DNA from: Corella eumyota
Taxonomy: Eukaryota; Chordata; Ascidiacea; Phlebobranchia; Corellidae
Assembly (NCBI GenBank): GCA_963082875.1
Contig: OY720101.1
Location: 9,300,001 to 9,364,000 of the forward strand
Direction: 5' to 3'
DNA: 64,000 nt
A program made the translations under genes and the position numbers. A model generated the notes under the pieces. It was not told where the DNA came from. It saw only the letters and a program-made list of their open reading frames with translations, and ran no database searches. Of this stretch, positions 46,740 to 59,111 are shown piece after piece. Every line of letters begins with the position of its first letter. The stretch's first letter is position 1.

Positions 46740-46812
46740 AGTTCCGTAGTGTAGTGGTTATCACGTCTGCCTAACACGCAGAAGGTCATGGGTTCAAGCC
46801 CCATCGGAACTA
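46740..46812 (+). tRNA. tRNA-Val(AAC), copy 19
   Basis: Consensus form. Confidence 0.97.
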
Positions 46813-47133
46813 AACTTTTAAAAGTTTAAACAAATGAAAATAATTAAAACTTTTACATAATTACGTCTACTCTTTATGCAGAAAGTTACGGTTTAAAAAC
46901 TCATCAAAGCTAACATTTAAAAGCGTTAATAACGTTAACATAATATTCGTTAAAATCCATTATATAGGTATTTAGTGAAGTTTTTACACGTTAAGATTTA
47001 AATGTTACTAAAAATAATATTAACTTGCTTATTTTAAGGTATTAATATTAACTAGTAACCGCTTTTATTTTAAAAAATAATAAAACTCTGTGAGGTGATT
47101 CACTCCTTTGTATCTAGAACAATGTTTCCAACG

Positions 47134-47206
47134 AGTTCTGTAGTGTAGTGGTTATCACGTCTGCTTTACACGCAGAAGGTCATGGGCGCAAACCCCATCG
47201 GAACTA
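47134..47206 (+). tRNA. tRNA-Val(TAC), copy 19
   Basis: CGCAAAC T loop. Confidence 0.83.
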
Positions 47207-47751
47207 TATTACAGAACAATTTAATATTTTTAACTTAAATAAAATTGAGGATGATTAAAATGATTATTTCTATTTATAAAGGCAATTACATAAAACATTT
47301 TATTGTTATCTTTAAACAATATTTACAATCGTTTTTGGTATTTACCATTTATCACTACAAGAAAAATATAAAGGCGGTGAATAGAAATTTAAAAGGGTTC
47401 AATATGACCACTTTTAAAATTTAGATATTAATGATAAATTTTAAAAAGAACGCAGTTTTAAAAAGATAAACATACAGTGTGGTATATACCTAAAGAATAG
47501 GTTTAATAAGTTTTAAACCTATAACTTTATTTGTGTAGAGCAGACGTTAAAATAGGTCTGTAGAAGTACATTGGTTGATCAAACTGCAACGTTTTAATAC
47601 TCTAAAATAAATATAGACTGCTGTTTATTCAAAAATGATTGGTAAAAATTGTCTTACGTCTAAAATTAATAAATTTTGCTGTAGTTTTTTATAAAATAAA
47701 GAATGCATATAACTACACAATAATTGCTGTTTATATTTATGGCAATAAAAT

Positions 47752-47820
47752 TAGTTCAGCGAGAATTAAACTCATGGCCTTCTGCTTGTAAAGCAGATGG
47801 AATTGTTTTTTAGTCCATAA
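47752..47820 (+). pseudogene. decayed tRNA-Thr(TGT), copy 19
   Basis: As copy 16. Confidence 0.58.
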
Positions 47821-47873
47821 TAATGAAATCGTTCCGAATTATTGACAATTTGTAAATAAGCTGTAAAGTATCT

Positions 47874-47947
47874 GGCCGGTTAGCTCAGCTGGTTAGAGCG
47901 TCGTGCTAATAACGAGAATGTCGCGGGTTCGATCCCCGTACTGGCCA
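47874..47947 (+). tRNA. tRNA-Ile(AAT), copy 19
   Basis: CGAGA anticodon-stem form. Confidence 0.92.
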
Positions 47948-48073
47948 TTCTTTTGTTTAATATCCTTCCACACAAACAACGCATGGCTTAGTCGATAGAA
48001 ATTGATTTAAGAAATTTTTTTTTATCCAAAAAGAGAATTAATTAAGAAGGCGAGACAATGTATTTTTACAGGA

Positions 48074-48077
48074 GCCT

Positions 48078-48122
<45 letters not shown>

Positions 48123-48146
48123 ATGGTTCAATCCCGGGTCGGGGCA
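48074..48146 (+). tRNA. tRNA-Phe(GAA), copy 19
   Basis: CATGG T-stem form. Confidence 0.92.
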
Positions 48147-48613
48147 TATTTTGTTTTTACTTTTAACATCAATATTTAGGCGGTTTACACAACTTTATTG
48201 TCCTTGGCATTAGAAAGAAAAGGAAATACAAAAACGCTAGATTTAGTTAAAATACTTCAGCTTCGATAACACAAGGGAGAGAGTCAGACTAAAGATCTGT
48301 TAATTTATTTAAATATATAAAAGATTAATTATTCATAAATTGTTTAATAAATTTAAATTTTTATAAAATAATATATAAAACGAATTACTTTTATATATTT
48401 TAATTTATTACAATATCAGTTTTATATAACCTTAAAAAGATTATTACATTAGGACCGTAATTAACCTTAAAAGCCGACCTAACAAAGCAAATACTTGGTA
48501 TAGTGCCGTATTATTTCTAAATTTTAAGATCCAAAACCTGGTGACAAGGTCGGTCTATGTCACATTAGAAAGGTCGGAGATCGAATTCGTGGATCGTGGA
48601 TCGGTGTTGTCGT

Positions 48614-48686
48614 GGGGGTCTAGCTCACATGGTAGAGCGCGCGCTTAGCATGCGAGAGGTACCGGGATCGATGCCCGGGTCCTCCA
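48614..48686 (+). tRNA. tRNA-Ala(AGC), copy 19
   Basis: GCGAG stem form. Confidence 0.9.
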
Positions 48687-49194
48687 TTTTTTGGTAAAAA
48701 ATATCTAACATTTTTATGTGTTTTTATTTTGTCCATAAAAAATTGAAATACCTTGTTAAGTGTACTGAATGTGATTATAACGTTAATCTTCATCCTTCTC
48801 CAGTTAGTTAGGTTTCTAACACAAATGATTGTAGACACTACTGAGATACTGTTATTAAATACCATAACAAATCAGCTATCTTGTTGTTTACGTTAAAGTT
48901 GTTATCTATTTCTAGTCACGTGTTTACACCTGTTGCCATGTTGAGTGATTTTGGAACGTTTTTGTAGCATAGAACGTTATCTTAATTGCGTGATCTTTCG
49001 GCTTAATTTTGACTAAAATGCAACTGCTGCAAATTTGTGGACGGTTAAATGTAATTTTTTTGCGATAATAACTATAAAATATTGATACGCCTTATTATGC
49101 AAAAGACATACAGACAAATCGTAATTATACGCATAGAGATAAAGACGTTGTGATATTATTAACCAGTTTGCTTCTACGAATTTAATGAACATCG

Positions 49195-49267
49195 AGTTCC
49201 GTAGTGTAGTGGTTATCACGTCTGCCTAACACGCAGAAGGTCATGGGTTCAAGCCCCATCGGAACTA
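49195..49267 (+). tRNA. tRNA-Val(AAC), copy 20
   Basis: Consensus form, lacking the CTAACTC change of copy 17. Confidence 0.97.
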
Positions 49268-49588
49268 AACTTTTAAAAGTTTAAACAAATGAAAATAATT
49301 AAAACTTTTACATAATTACGTCTACTCTTTATGCAAAAAGTTACGGTTTAAAAACTCGTCAAAGCTAACATTTAAAAGCGTTAATAGCGTTAACATAATA
49401 TTCGTTAAAATCAATTATATAGGTATTTAGTGAAGTTTTTACACGTTAAGATTTAAATGTTACTAAAAATAATATTAACTTGCTTATTTTAAGGTATTAA
49501 TATTAACTAGTAACCGCTTTTATTTTGAAAAATAATAAAACTCTGTGAGGTGATTCACTCCTTTGTATCTAGAACAATGTTTCCAACG

Positions 49589-49661
49589 AGTTCTGTAGTG
49601 TAGTGATTATCACGTCTGCTTTACACGCAGAAGGTCATGGGCGCAAACCTCATCGGAACTA
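49589..49661 (+). tRNA. tRNA-Val(TAC), copy 20
   Basis: As copy 17. Confidence 0.81.
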
Positions 49662-50206
49662 TATTACAGAACAATTTAATATTTTTAACTTAAATAAAAT
49701 TGAGGATGATTAAAATGATTATTTCTATTTATAAAGGCAATTACATAAAACATTTTATTGTTATCTTTAAACAATATTTACAATCGTTTTTGGTATTTAC
49801 CATTTATCACTACAAGAAAAATATAAAGGCGGTGAATAGAAATTTAAAAGGGTTCAATATGACCACTTTTAAAATTTAGATATTAATGATAAATTTTAAA
49901 AAGAACGCAGTTTTAAAAAGATAAACATACAGTGTGGTATATACCTAAAGAATGGGTTTAATAAGTTTTAAACCTATAACCTTATTTGTGTAGAGCAGAC
50001 GTTAAAATAGGTCTGTAGAAGTACATTGGTTGATCAAACTGCAACGTTTTAATACTCTAAAATAAATATAGACTGCTGTTTATTCAAAAATGATTGGTAA
50101 AAATTGTCTTACGTCTAAAATTAATAAATTTTGCTGTAGTTTTTTATAAAATAAAGAATGCATATAACTACACAATAATTGCTGTTTATATTTATCGTAA
50201 TAAAAT

Positions 50207-50275
50207 TAGTTCAGCGAGACTTAAACTCATGGCCTTCTGCTTGTAAAGCAGATGGAATTGTTTTTTAGTCCATAA
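50207..50275 (+). pseudogene. decayed tRNA-Thr(TGT), copy 20
   Basis: As copy 17. Confidence 0.58.
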
Positions 50276-50328
50276 TAATGAAATCGTTCCGAATTATTGA
50301 CAATTTGTAAATAAGCTGTAAAGTATCT

Positions 50329-50402
50329 GGCCGGTTAGCTCAGCTGGTTAGAGCGTCGTGCTAATAACGAGAATGTCGCGGGTTCGATCCCCGTACTGGC
50401 CA
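50329..50402 (+). tRNA. tRNA-Ile(AAT), copy 20
   Basis: CGAGA anticodon-stem form. Confidence 0.92.
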
Positions 50403-50528
50403 TTCTTTTGTTTAATATCCTTCCACACAAACAACGCATGGCTTAGTCGATAGAAATTGATTTAAGAAATTTTTTTTTATCCAAAGAGAGAATTAATTAA
50501 GAAGGCGAGACAATGTATTTTTACAGGA

Positions 50529-50532
50529 GCCT

Positions 50533-50584
<52 letters not shown>

Positions 50585-50601
50585 AATCCCGGGTCGGGGC
50601 A
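50529..50601 (+). tRNA. tRNA-Phe(GAA), copy 20
   Basis: Canonical. Confidence 0.97.
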
Positions 50602-51079
50602 TATTTTGTTTTTACTTTTAACATCAATATTTAGGCGGTTTACACAACTTTATTGTCCTTGGCATTAGAAAGAAAAGAAAATACAAAAACGCTAGATTTA
50701 GTTAAAAAACTTCAGCTTCGATAACACAAGGGAGAGAGTCAGACTAAAGATCTGAAAAAGATCTGTTAATTTATTTAAATATATGAAAGATTAATTATTC
50801 ATAAATTGTTTAATAAATTTAAATTTTTATAAAATAATATATAAAATGAATTACTTTTATATATTTTAATTTATTACAATATCAGTTTTATATAACCTTA
50901 AAAAGATTATTACATCAGGACCGTAATTAACCTTAAAAGCCGACCTAACAAAGCAAATACTTGGTATAGTGCCGTATTATTTCTAAATTTTAAGATCCAA
51001 AACCTGGTGACAAGGTCGGTCTATGTCACATTAGAAAGGTCGGAGATCGAATTCGTGGATCGTGGATCGGTGTTGTCGT

Positions 51080-51095
51080 GGGGGTCTAGCTCACA

Positions 51096-51130
<35 letters not shown>

Positions 51131-51152
51131 GGATCGATGCCCGGGTCCTCCA
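51080..51152 (+). tRNA. tRNA-Ala(AGC), copy 20
   Basis: Canonical, as copy 12. Confidence 0.96.
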
Positions 51153-51660
51153 TTTTTTGGTAAAAAATATCTAACATTTTTATGTGTTTTTATTTTGTCC
51201 ATAAAAAATTGAAATACCTTGTTAAGTGTACTGAATGTGATTATAACGTTAATCTTCATCATTCTTCAGTTAGTTAGGTTTCTTACACAAATGATTGTAG
51301 ACACTACTGAGATACTGTTATTAAATACCATAACAAATCAGCTATCTTGTTGTTTACGTTAAAGTTGTTATCTATTTCTAGTCACGTGTTTACACCTGTT
51401 GCCATGTTGAGTGATTTTGGAACGTTTTTGTAGCATAGAACGTTATCTTAATTGCGTGATCTTTCGGCTTAATTTTGACTAAAATGCAACTGATGCAAAT
51501 TTGTGGACGGTTAAATGTAATTTTTTTGCGATAATAACTAAAAAATATTGATACGCCTTATTATACAAAAGACATACAGACAAATCGTAATTATACGCAT
51601 AGAGATAAAGACGTTGTGATATTATTAACCAGTTTGCTTCTACGAATTTAATGAACATCG

Positions 51661-51733
51661 AGTTCCGTAGTGTAGTGGTTATCACGTCTGCCTAACACGC
51701 AGAAGGTCATGGGTTCAAGCCCCATCGGAACTA
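51661..51733 (+). tRNA. tRNA-Val(AAC), copy 21
   Basis: Consensus form. Confidence 0.97.
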
Positions 51734-52054
51734 AACTTTTAAAAGTTTAAACAAATGAAAATAATTAAAACTTTTACATAATTACGTCTACTCTTTATGC
51801 AAAAAGTTACGGTTTAAAAACTCATCAAAGCTAACATTTAAAAGCGTTAATAGCGTTAACGTATTATTCGTTAAAATCCATTATATAGGTATTTAGTGAA
51901 GTTTTTACAAGTTAAGATTTAAATGTTACTAAAAATAATATTAACTTGCTTATTTTAAGTTAATAATATTAACTAGTAACCGCTTTTATTTTGAAAAATA
52001 ATAAAACTCTGTGAGGTGATTCACTCCTTTGTATCTAGAACAATGTTTCCAACG

Positions 52055-52127
52055 AGTTCTGTAGTGTAGTGGTTATCACGTCTGCTTTACACGCAGAAGG
52101 TCATGGGCGCAAACCCCATCGGAACTA
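52055..52127 (+). tRNA. tRNA-Val(TAC), copy 21
   Basis: CGCAAAC T loop, GTGGTTATCAC D arm. Confidence 0.83.
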
Positions 52128-52672
52128 TATTACAGAACAATTTAATATTTTTAACTTAAATAAAATTGAGGATGATTAAAATGATTATTTCTATTTATAA
52201 AGGCAATTACATAAAACATTTTATTGTTATCTTTAAACAATATTTACAATCGTTTTTGGTATTTACCATTTATCACTACAAGAAAAATATAAAGGCGGTG
52301 AATAGAAATTTAAAAGGGTTCAATATGACCACTTTTAAAATTTAGATATTAATGATAAATTTTAAAAAGAACGCAGTTTTAAAAAGATAAACATACAGTG
52401 TGGTATATACCTAAAGAATAGGTTTAATGAGTTTTAAACCTATAACCTTATTTGTGTAGAGCAGACGTTAAAATAGGTCTGTAGAAGTACATTGGTTGAT
52501 CAAACTGCAACGTTTTAATACTCTAAAATAAATATAGACTGCTGTTTATTCAAAAATGATTGGTAAAAATTGTCTTACGTCTAAAATTAATAAATTTTGC
52601 TGTAGTTTTTTATAAAGTAAAGAATGCATATAACTACACAATAATTTCTGTTTATATTTATGGCAATAAAAT

Positions 52673-52741
52673 TAGTTCAGCGAGACTTAAACTCATGGCC
52701 TTCTGCTTGTAAAGCAGATGGAATTGTTTTTTAGTCCATAA
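52673..52741 (+). pseudogene. decayed tRNA-Thr(TGT), copy 21
   Basis: As copy 4. Confidence 0.58.
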
Positions 52742-52794
52742 TAATGAACTCGTTCCGAATTATTGACAATTTGTAAATAAGCTGTAAAGTATCT

Positions 52795-52868
52795 GGCCGG
52801 TTAGCTCAGCTGGTTAGAGCGTCGTGCTAATAACGCGAATGTCGCGGGTTCGATCCCCGTACTGGCCA
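52795..52868 (+). tRNA. tRNA-Ile(AAT), copy 21
   Basis: Consensus form. Confidence 0.97.
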
Positions 52869-52993
52869 TTCTTTTGTTTAATATCCTTCCACACAAACAA
52901 CGCATGGCTTAGTCGATAGAAATTGATTTAAGAAATTTTTTTTATCCAAAAAGAGAATTAATTAAGAAGGCGAGACAATGTATTTTTACAGGA

Positions 52994-53066
52994 GCCTCGA
53001 TAGCTCAGTTCGGAGAGCGTCAGACTTAAGATCTGAAAGTCCCTGGTTCAATCCCGGGTCGGGGCA
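52994..53066 (+). tRNA. Phe-type tRNA with TAA anticodon, copy 21
   Basis: Same as copies 7 and 9. Confidence 0.83.
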
Positions 53067-53533
53067 TATTTTGTTTTTACTTTTAACATCAATATTTAGG
53101 CGGTTTACACAACTTTATTGTCCTTGGCATTAGAAAGAAAAGGAAATACAAAAACGCTAGATTTAGTTAAAATACTTCAGCTTCGATAACACAAGGGAGA
53201 GAGTCAGACTAAAGATCTGTTAATTTATTTAAATATATAAAAGATTAATTATTCATAAATTGTTTAATAAATTTAAATTTTTATAAAATAATATATAAAA
53301 CGAATTACTTTTATATATTTTAATTTATTACAATATCAGTTTTATATAACCTTAAAAAGATTATTACATTAGGACCGTAATTAACCTTAAAAGCCGACCT
53401 AACAAAGCAAATACTTGGTATAGTGCCGTATTATTTCTAAATTTTAAGATCCAAATCCTGGTGACAAGGTCGGTCTATGTCACATTAGAAAGGTCGGCGA
53501 TCGAATTCGTGGATCGTGGATCGGTGTTGTCGT

Positions 53534-53606
53534 GGGGGTCTAGCTCACATGGTAGAGCGCGCGCTTAGCATGCGAGAGGTACCGGGATCGATGCCCGGGT
53601 CCTCCA
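53534..53606 (+). tRNA. tRNA-Ala(AGC), copy 21
   Basis: GCGAG stem; CCAATTTTT terminator as in copy 9. Confidence 0.9.
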
Positions 53607-54114
53607 ATTTTTGGTAAAAAATATCTAACATTTTTATGTGTTTTTATTTTGTCCATAAAAAATTGAAATACCTTGTTAAGTGTACTGAATGTGATTATAA
53701 CGTTAATCTTCATCCTTCTCCAGTTAGTTAGGTTTCTAACACAAATGATTGTAGACACTACTGAGATACTGTTATTAAATACCATAACAAATCAGCTATC
53801 TTGTTGTTTACGTTAAAGTTGTTATCTATTTCTAGTCACGTGTTTACACCTGTTGCCATGTTGAGTGATTTTGGAACGTTTTTGTAGCATAGAACGTTAT
53901 CTTAATTGCGTGATCTTTCGGCTTAATTTTGACTAAAATGCAACTGCTGCAAATTTTTGGACGGTTAAATGTAATTTTTTTGCGATAATAACTATAAAAT
54001 ATTGATACGCCTTATTATGCAAAAGACATACAGACAAATCGTAATTATACGCATAGAGATAAAGACGTTGTGATATTATTAACCAGTTTGCTTCTACGAA
54101 TTTAATGAACATCG

Positions 54115-54187
54115 AGTTCCGTAGTGTAGTGGTTATCACGTCTGCCTAACACGCAGAAGGTCATGGGTTCAAGCCCCATCGGAACTA
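54115..54187 (+). tRNA. tRNA-Val(AAC), copy 22
   Basis: Consensus form. Confidence 0.97.
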
Positions 54188-54508
54188 AACTTTTAAAAGT
54201 TTAAACAAATGAAAATAATTAAAACTTTTACATAATTACGTCTACTCTTTATGCAAAAAGTTACGGTTTAAAAACTCATCAAAGCTAACATTTAAAAGCG
54301 TTAATAGCGTTAACATAATATTCGTTAAAATCAATTATATAGGTATTTAGTGAAGTTTTTACACGTTAAGATGTAAATGTTACTAAAAATAATATTAGCT
54401 TGCTTATTTTAAGGTATTAATATTAACTAGTAACCGCTTTTATTTTGAAAAATAATAAAACTCTGTGAGGTGATTCACTCCTTTGTATCTAGAACAATGT
54501 TTCCAACG

Positions 54509-54581
54509 AGTTCTGTAGTGTAGTGATTATCATGTCTGCTTTACACGCAGAAGGTCATGGGCGCAAACCCCATCGGAACTA
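54509..54581 (+). tRNA. tRNA-Val(TAC), copy 22
   Basis: GTGATTATCAT D arm, CGCAAAC T loop. Confidence 0.82.
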
Positions 54582-55118
54582 TATTACAGAACAATTTAAT
54601 ATTTTTAACTTAAATAAAATTGAGGATGATTAAAATGATTATTTCTATTTATAAAGGCAATTACATAAAACATTTTATTGTTATCTTTAAACAATATTTA
54701 CAATCGTTTTTGGTATTTACCATTTATCACTACAAGAAAAATATAAAGGCGGTGAATAGAAATTTAAAAGGGTTCAATATGACCACTTTTAAAATTTAGA
54801 TATTAATGATAAATTTTAAAAAGAACGCAGTTTTAAAAAGATAAACATACAGTGTGGTAAAGAATGGGTTTAATAAGTTTTAAACCTATAACCTTATTTG
54901 TGTAGAGCAGACGTTAAAATAGGTCTGTAGAAGTACATTGGTTGATCAAACTGCAACGTTTTAATACTCTAAAATAAATATAGACTGCTGTTTATTCAAA
55001 AATGATTGGTAAAAATTGTCTTACGTCTAAAATTAATAAATTTTGCTGTAGTTTTTTATAAAATAAAGAATGCATATAACTACACAATAATTGCTGTTTA
55101 TATTTATGGCAATAAAAT

Positions 55119-55187
55119 TAGTTTAGCGAGACTTAAACTCATGGCCTTCTGCTTGTAAAGCAGATGGAATTGTCTTTTAGTCCATAA
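55119..55187 (+). pseudogene. decayed tRNA-Thr(TGT), copy 22
   Basis: As copy 10. Confidence 0.58.
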
Positions 55188-55241
55188 TAATGGAATCGTT
55201 CCGAATTATTGACCCATTTGTAAATAAGCTGTAAAGTATCT

Positions 55242-55315
55242 GGCCGGTTAGCTCAGCTGGTTAGAGCGTCGTGCTAATAACTCGAATGTCGCGGGTTCGA
55301 TCCCCGTACTGGCCA
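55242..55315 (+). tRNA. tRNA-Ile(AAT), copy 22
   Basis: Anticodon-stem strand CTCGA gives a T-T mismatch not present in unit 10. Confidence 0.91.
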
Positions 55316-55440
55316 TTCTTTTGTTTAATATCCTTCCACACAAACAACGCATGGCTTAGTCGATAGAAATTGATTTAAGATTTTTTTTTTATCCAAAAAG
55401 AGAATTAATTAAGAAGGCGAGACAATGTATTTCTACAGGA

Positions 55441-55444
55441 GCCT

Positions 55445-55496
<52 letters not shown>

Positions 55497-55513
55497 AATC
55501 CCGGGTCGGGGCA
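55441..55513 (+). tRNA. tRNA-Phe(GAA), copy 22
   Basis: Canonical. Confidence 0.97.
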
Positions 55514-55991
55514 TATTTTGTTTTTACTTTTAACATCAATATTTAGGCGGTTTACACAACTTTATTGTCCTTGGCATTAGAAAGAAAAGGAAATACAAAT
55601 AGGCTAATTTTAGTTAAAAAACTTCAGATTCGATAACACATGGGAGAGAGTCAGACTAAAGATCTGAAAATGATCTGTTAATTTATTCAAATATATGAAA
55701 GATTAATTATTCATAAATTGTTTAATAAATTTAAATTTTTATAAAATAATATATAAAACGAATTACTTTTATATATTTTAATTTATTACAATATCAGTTT
55801 TATATAACTTTAAAAAGATTATTACATTAGGACCGTAATTAACCTTAAAAGCCGACTTAACAAAGCAAATACTTGGTATAGTGCCGTATTATTTCTAAAT
55901 TTTAAGATCCAAAATCTGGTGACAAGGTCGGTCTATGTCACATTAGAAAAGTCGGGGATCGAATTCGTGGATCGTGGATGGGTGTTGGCGT

Positions 55992-56009
55992 GGGGGTCTA
56001 GCTCACATT

Positions 56010-56042
<33 letters not shown>

Positions 56043-56064
56043 GGATCGATGCCCGGGTCCTCCA
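55992..56064 (+). tRNA. tRNA-Ala(AGC), copy 22
   Basis: ACATTGTA D-loop form. Confidence 0.88.
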
Positions 56065-56572
56065 TTTTTTGGTAAAAAATATCTAACATTTTTATGTATT
56101 TTTATTTTGTCCATAAAAAATTGAAATGCCTTGTTAAGTGTACTGAATGTGATTATAACGTTAATCTTCATCATTCTCCAGTTAGTTAGGTTTCTTACAC
56201 AATTGATTGTAGACACTACTGAGATACTGTTATTAAATACCATAACAAATCAGCTATCTTGTTGTTTACGTTAAAGTTGTTATCTATTTCTAGTCACGTG
56301 TTTACACCTGTTGCCATGTTGAGTGATTTTGGAACGTTTTTGTAGCATAGAACGTTATCTTAATTGCGTGATCTTTCGGCTTAATTTTGACTAAAATGCA
56401 ACTGATGCAAATTTTTGGACGGTTAAATGTAATTTTTTTGCGATAATAACTATAAAATATTGATACGCCTTATTATACAAAAGACATACAGACAAATCGT
56501 AATTATACGCATAGAGATAAAGACGTTGTGATATTATTAACCAGTTTGCTTCTACGAATTTAATGAACATCG

Positions 56573-56645
56573 AGTTCCGTAGTGTAGTGGTTATCACGTC
56601 TGCCTAACACGCAGAAGGTCATGGGTTCAAGCCTCAACGGAACTA
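56573..56645 (+). tRNA. tRNA-Val(AAC), copy 23
   Basis: CTCAA T-stem form. Confidence 0.93.
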
Positions 56646-56966
56646 AACTTTTAATAGTTTAAACAAATGAAAATAATTAAAACTTTTACATAATTACGTC
56701 TACTCTTTATGCAGAAAGTTACGGTTTAAAAACTCATCAAAGCTAACATTTAAAAGCGTTAATAGCGTTAACGTATTATTCGTTAAAATCCATTATATAG
56801 GTATTTAGTGAAGTTTTTACAAGTTAAGATTTAAATGTTACTAAAAATAATATTCACTTGCTTATTTTAAGTTAATAATATTAACTAGTAACCGCTTTTA
56901 TTTTGAAAAATAATAAAATTCTGTGAGGTGATTCACTCCTTTGTATCTAGAACAATGTTTCTAACG

Positions 56967-57039
56967 AGTTCTGTAGTGTAGTGGTTATCACGTCTGCTTT
57001 ACACGCAGAAGGTCATGGGTACAAACCCCATCGGAACCA
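56967..57039 (+). tRNA. tRNA-Val(TAC), copy 23
   Basis: TACAAAC T loop, A-C terminal pair. Confidence 0.8.
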
Positions 57040-57584
57040 TAATACAGAACAATTTAATTTTTTTAACTTAAATAAAATTGAGGATGATTAAAATGATTAT
57101 TTCTATTTATAAAGGCAATTACATAAAACATTTTATTGTTATCTTTAAACAATATTTACAATCGTTTATGGTATTTACCATTTATCACTACAAGAAAAAT
57201 ATAAAGGCGGTGAATAGAAATTTAAAAGGGTTCAATATGACCACTTTTAAAATTTAGATATTAATGATAAATTTTAAAAAGAACGCAGTTTTAAAAAGAT
57301 AAACATACAGTGTGGTATATACCTAAAGAATAGGTTTAATAAGTTTTAAACCTATAACCTTATTTGTGTAGAGCAGACGTTAAAATAGGTCTGTAGAAGT
57401 ACATTGGTTGATCAAACTGCAACGTTTTAATACTCTAAAATAAATATAGACTGCTGTTTGTTCAAAAATGATTGGTAAAAATTGTCTTACGTCTAAAATT
57501 AATAAATTTTGCTGTAGTTTTTTATAAAATAAAGAATGCATATAACTACACAATAATTGCTGTTTATATTTATAGCAATAAAAT

Positions 57585-57653
57585 TAGTTTAGCGAGACTT
57601 AAACTCATGGCCTTCTGCTTGTAAAGCAGATGGAATTGTTTTTTAGTCCATAA
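57585..57653 (+). pseudogene. decayed tRNA-Thr(TGT), copy 23
   Basis: As copy 11. Confidence 0.58.
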
Positions 57654-57707
57654 TAATGGAATCGTTCCGAATTATTGACCCATTTGTAAATAAGCTGTAA
57701 AGTATCT

Positions 57708-57781
57708 GGCCGGTTAGCTCAGCTGGTTAGAGCGTCGTGCTAATAACGCGAATGTCGCGGGTTCGATCCCCGTACTGGCCA
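57708..57781 (+). tRNA. tRNA-Ile(AAT), copy 23
   Basis: Consensus form. Confidence 0.97.
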
Positions 57782-57906
57782 TTCTTTTGTTTAATATCCT
57801 TCCACACAAACAACGCATGGCTTAGTCGATAGAAATTGATTTAAGATTTTTTTTTTATCCAAAAAGAGAATTAATTAAGAAGGCGAGACAATGTATTTCT
57901 ACAGGA

Positions 57907-57910
57907 GCCT

Positions 57911-57962
<52 letters not shown>

Positions 57963-57979
57963 AATCCCGGGTCGGGGCA
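57907..57979 (+). tRNA. tRNA-Phe(GAA), copy 23
   Basis: Canonical, TCGGGGC acceptor strand (unit 11 has TCGGGAC). Confidence 0.97.
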
Positions 57980-58457
57980 TATTTTGTTTTTACTTTTAAC
58001 ATCAATATTTAGGCGGTTTACACAACATTATTGTCCTTGGCATTAGAAAGAAAAGGAAATACAAAAACGCTAGATTTAGTTAAAAAACTTCAGATTCGAT
58101 AACACATGGGAGAGAGTCAGACTAAAGATCTGAAAATGATCTGTTAATTTATTCAAATATATGAAAGATTAATTATTCATAAATTGTTTAATAAATTTAA
58201 ATTTTTATAAAATAATATATAAAACGAATTACTTTTATATATTTTAATTTATTACAATATCAGTTTTATATAACTTTAAAAAGATTATTACATTAGGACC
58301 GTAATTAACCTTAAAAGCCGACTTAACAAAGCAAATACTTGGTATAGTGCCGTATTATTTCTAAATTTTAAGATCCAAAATCTGGTGACAAGGTCGGTCT
58401 ATGTCACATTAGAAAGGTCGGAAATCGAATTCGTGGATCGTGGATGGGTGTTGGCGT

Positions 58458-58475
58458 GGGGGTCTAGCTCACATT

Positions 58476-58508
<33 letters not shown>

Positions 58509-58530
58509 GGATCGATGCCCGGGTCCTCCA
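58458..58530 (+). tRNA. tRNA-Ala(AGC), copy 23
   Basis: ACATTGTA D-loop form. Confidence 0.88.
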
Positions 58531-59038
58531 TTTTTTGGTAAAAAATATCTAACATTTTTATGTATTTTTATTTTGTCCATAAAAAATTGAAATGCCTTGT
58601 TAAGTGTACTGAATGTGATTATAACGTTAATCTTCATCATTCTCCAGTTAGTTAGGTTTCTTACACAAATGATTGTAGACACTACTGAGATACTGTTATT
58701 AAATACCATAACAAATCAGCTATCTTGTTGTTTACGTTAAAGTTGTTATCTATTTCTAGTCACGTGTTTACACCTGTTGCCATGTTGAGTGATTTTGGAA
58801 CGTTTTTGTAGCATAGAACGTTATCTTAATTGCGTGATCTTTCGGCTTAATTTTGACTAAAATGCAACTGATGCAAATTTGTGGACGGTTAAATGTAATT
58901 TTTTTGCGATAATAACTATAAAATATTGATACGCCTTATTATACAAAAGACATACAGACAAATCGTAATTATACGCATAGAGATAAAGACGTTGTGATAT
59001 TATTAACCAGTTTGCTTCTACGAATTTAATGAACATCG

Positions 59039-59111
59039 AGTTCCGTAGTGTAGTGGTTATCACGTCTGCCTAACACGCAGAAGGTCATGGGTTCAAGCCT
59101 CAACGGAACTA
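59039..59111 (+). tRNA. tRNA-Val(AAC), copy 24
   Basis: CTCAA T-stem form. Confidence 0.93.

Larger units (their letters stand above)
46740..49194 (+). repeat. tRNA array unit 19
   Basis: Matches unit 16 until about 48250, then switches to a unit-7-like sequence, so an exchange point lies near the Phe relic. Val relic 46861-46901; Phe relic 48260-48299. Confidence 0.95.
49195..51660 (+). repeat. tRNA array unit 20
   Basis: Left start unit-7-like, middle unit-17-like. It matches the region after 59433 at offset 10238. Val relic 49316-49356; Phe relic 50715-50754. Confidence 0.95.
51661..54114 (+). repeat. tRNA array unit 21
   Basis: Mixed A/B unit with the TAA Phe variant; the part after about 51840 resembles unit 9. 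Val relic 51782-51822; Phe relic 53180-53219. Confidence 0.95.
54115..56572 (+). repeat. tRNA array unit 22
   Basis: Copy of unit 10 at offset 29525. Val relic 54236-54276; Phe relic 55627-55666. Confidence 0.95.
56573..59038 (+). repeat. tRNA array unit 23
   Basis: Copy of unit 11 at offset 29525. Val relic 56694-56734; Phe relic 58093-58132. Confidence 0.95.
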
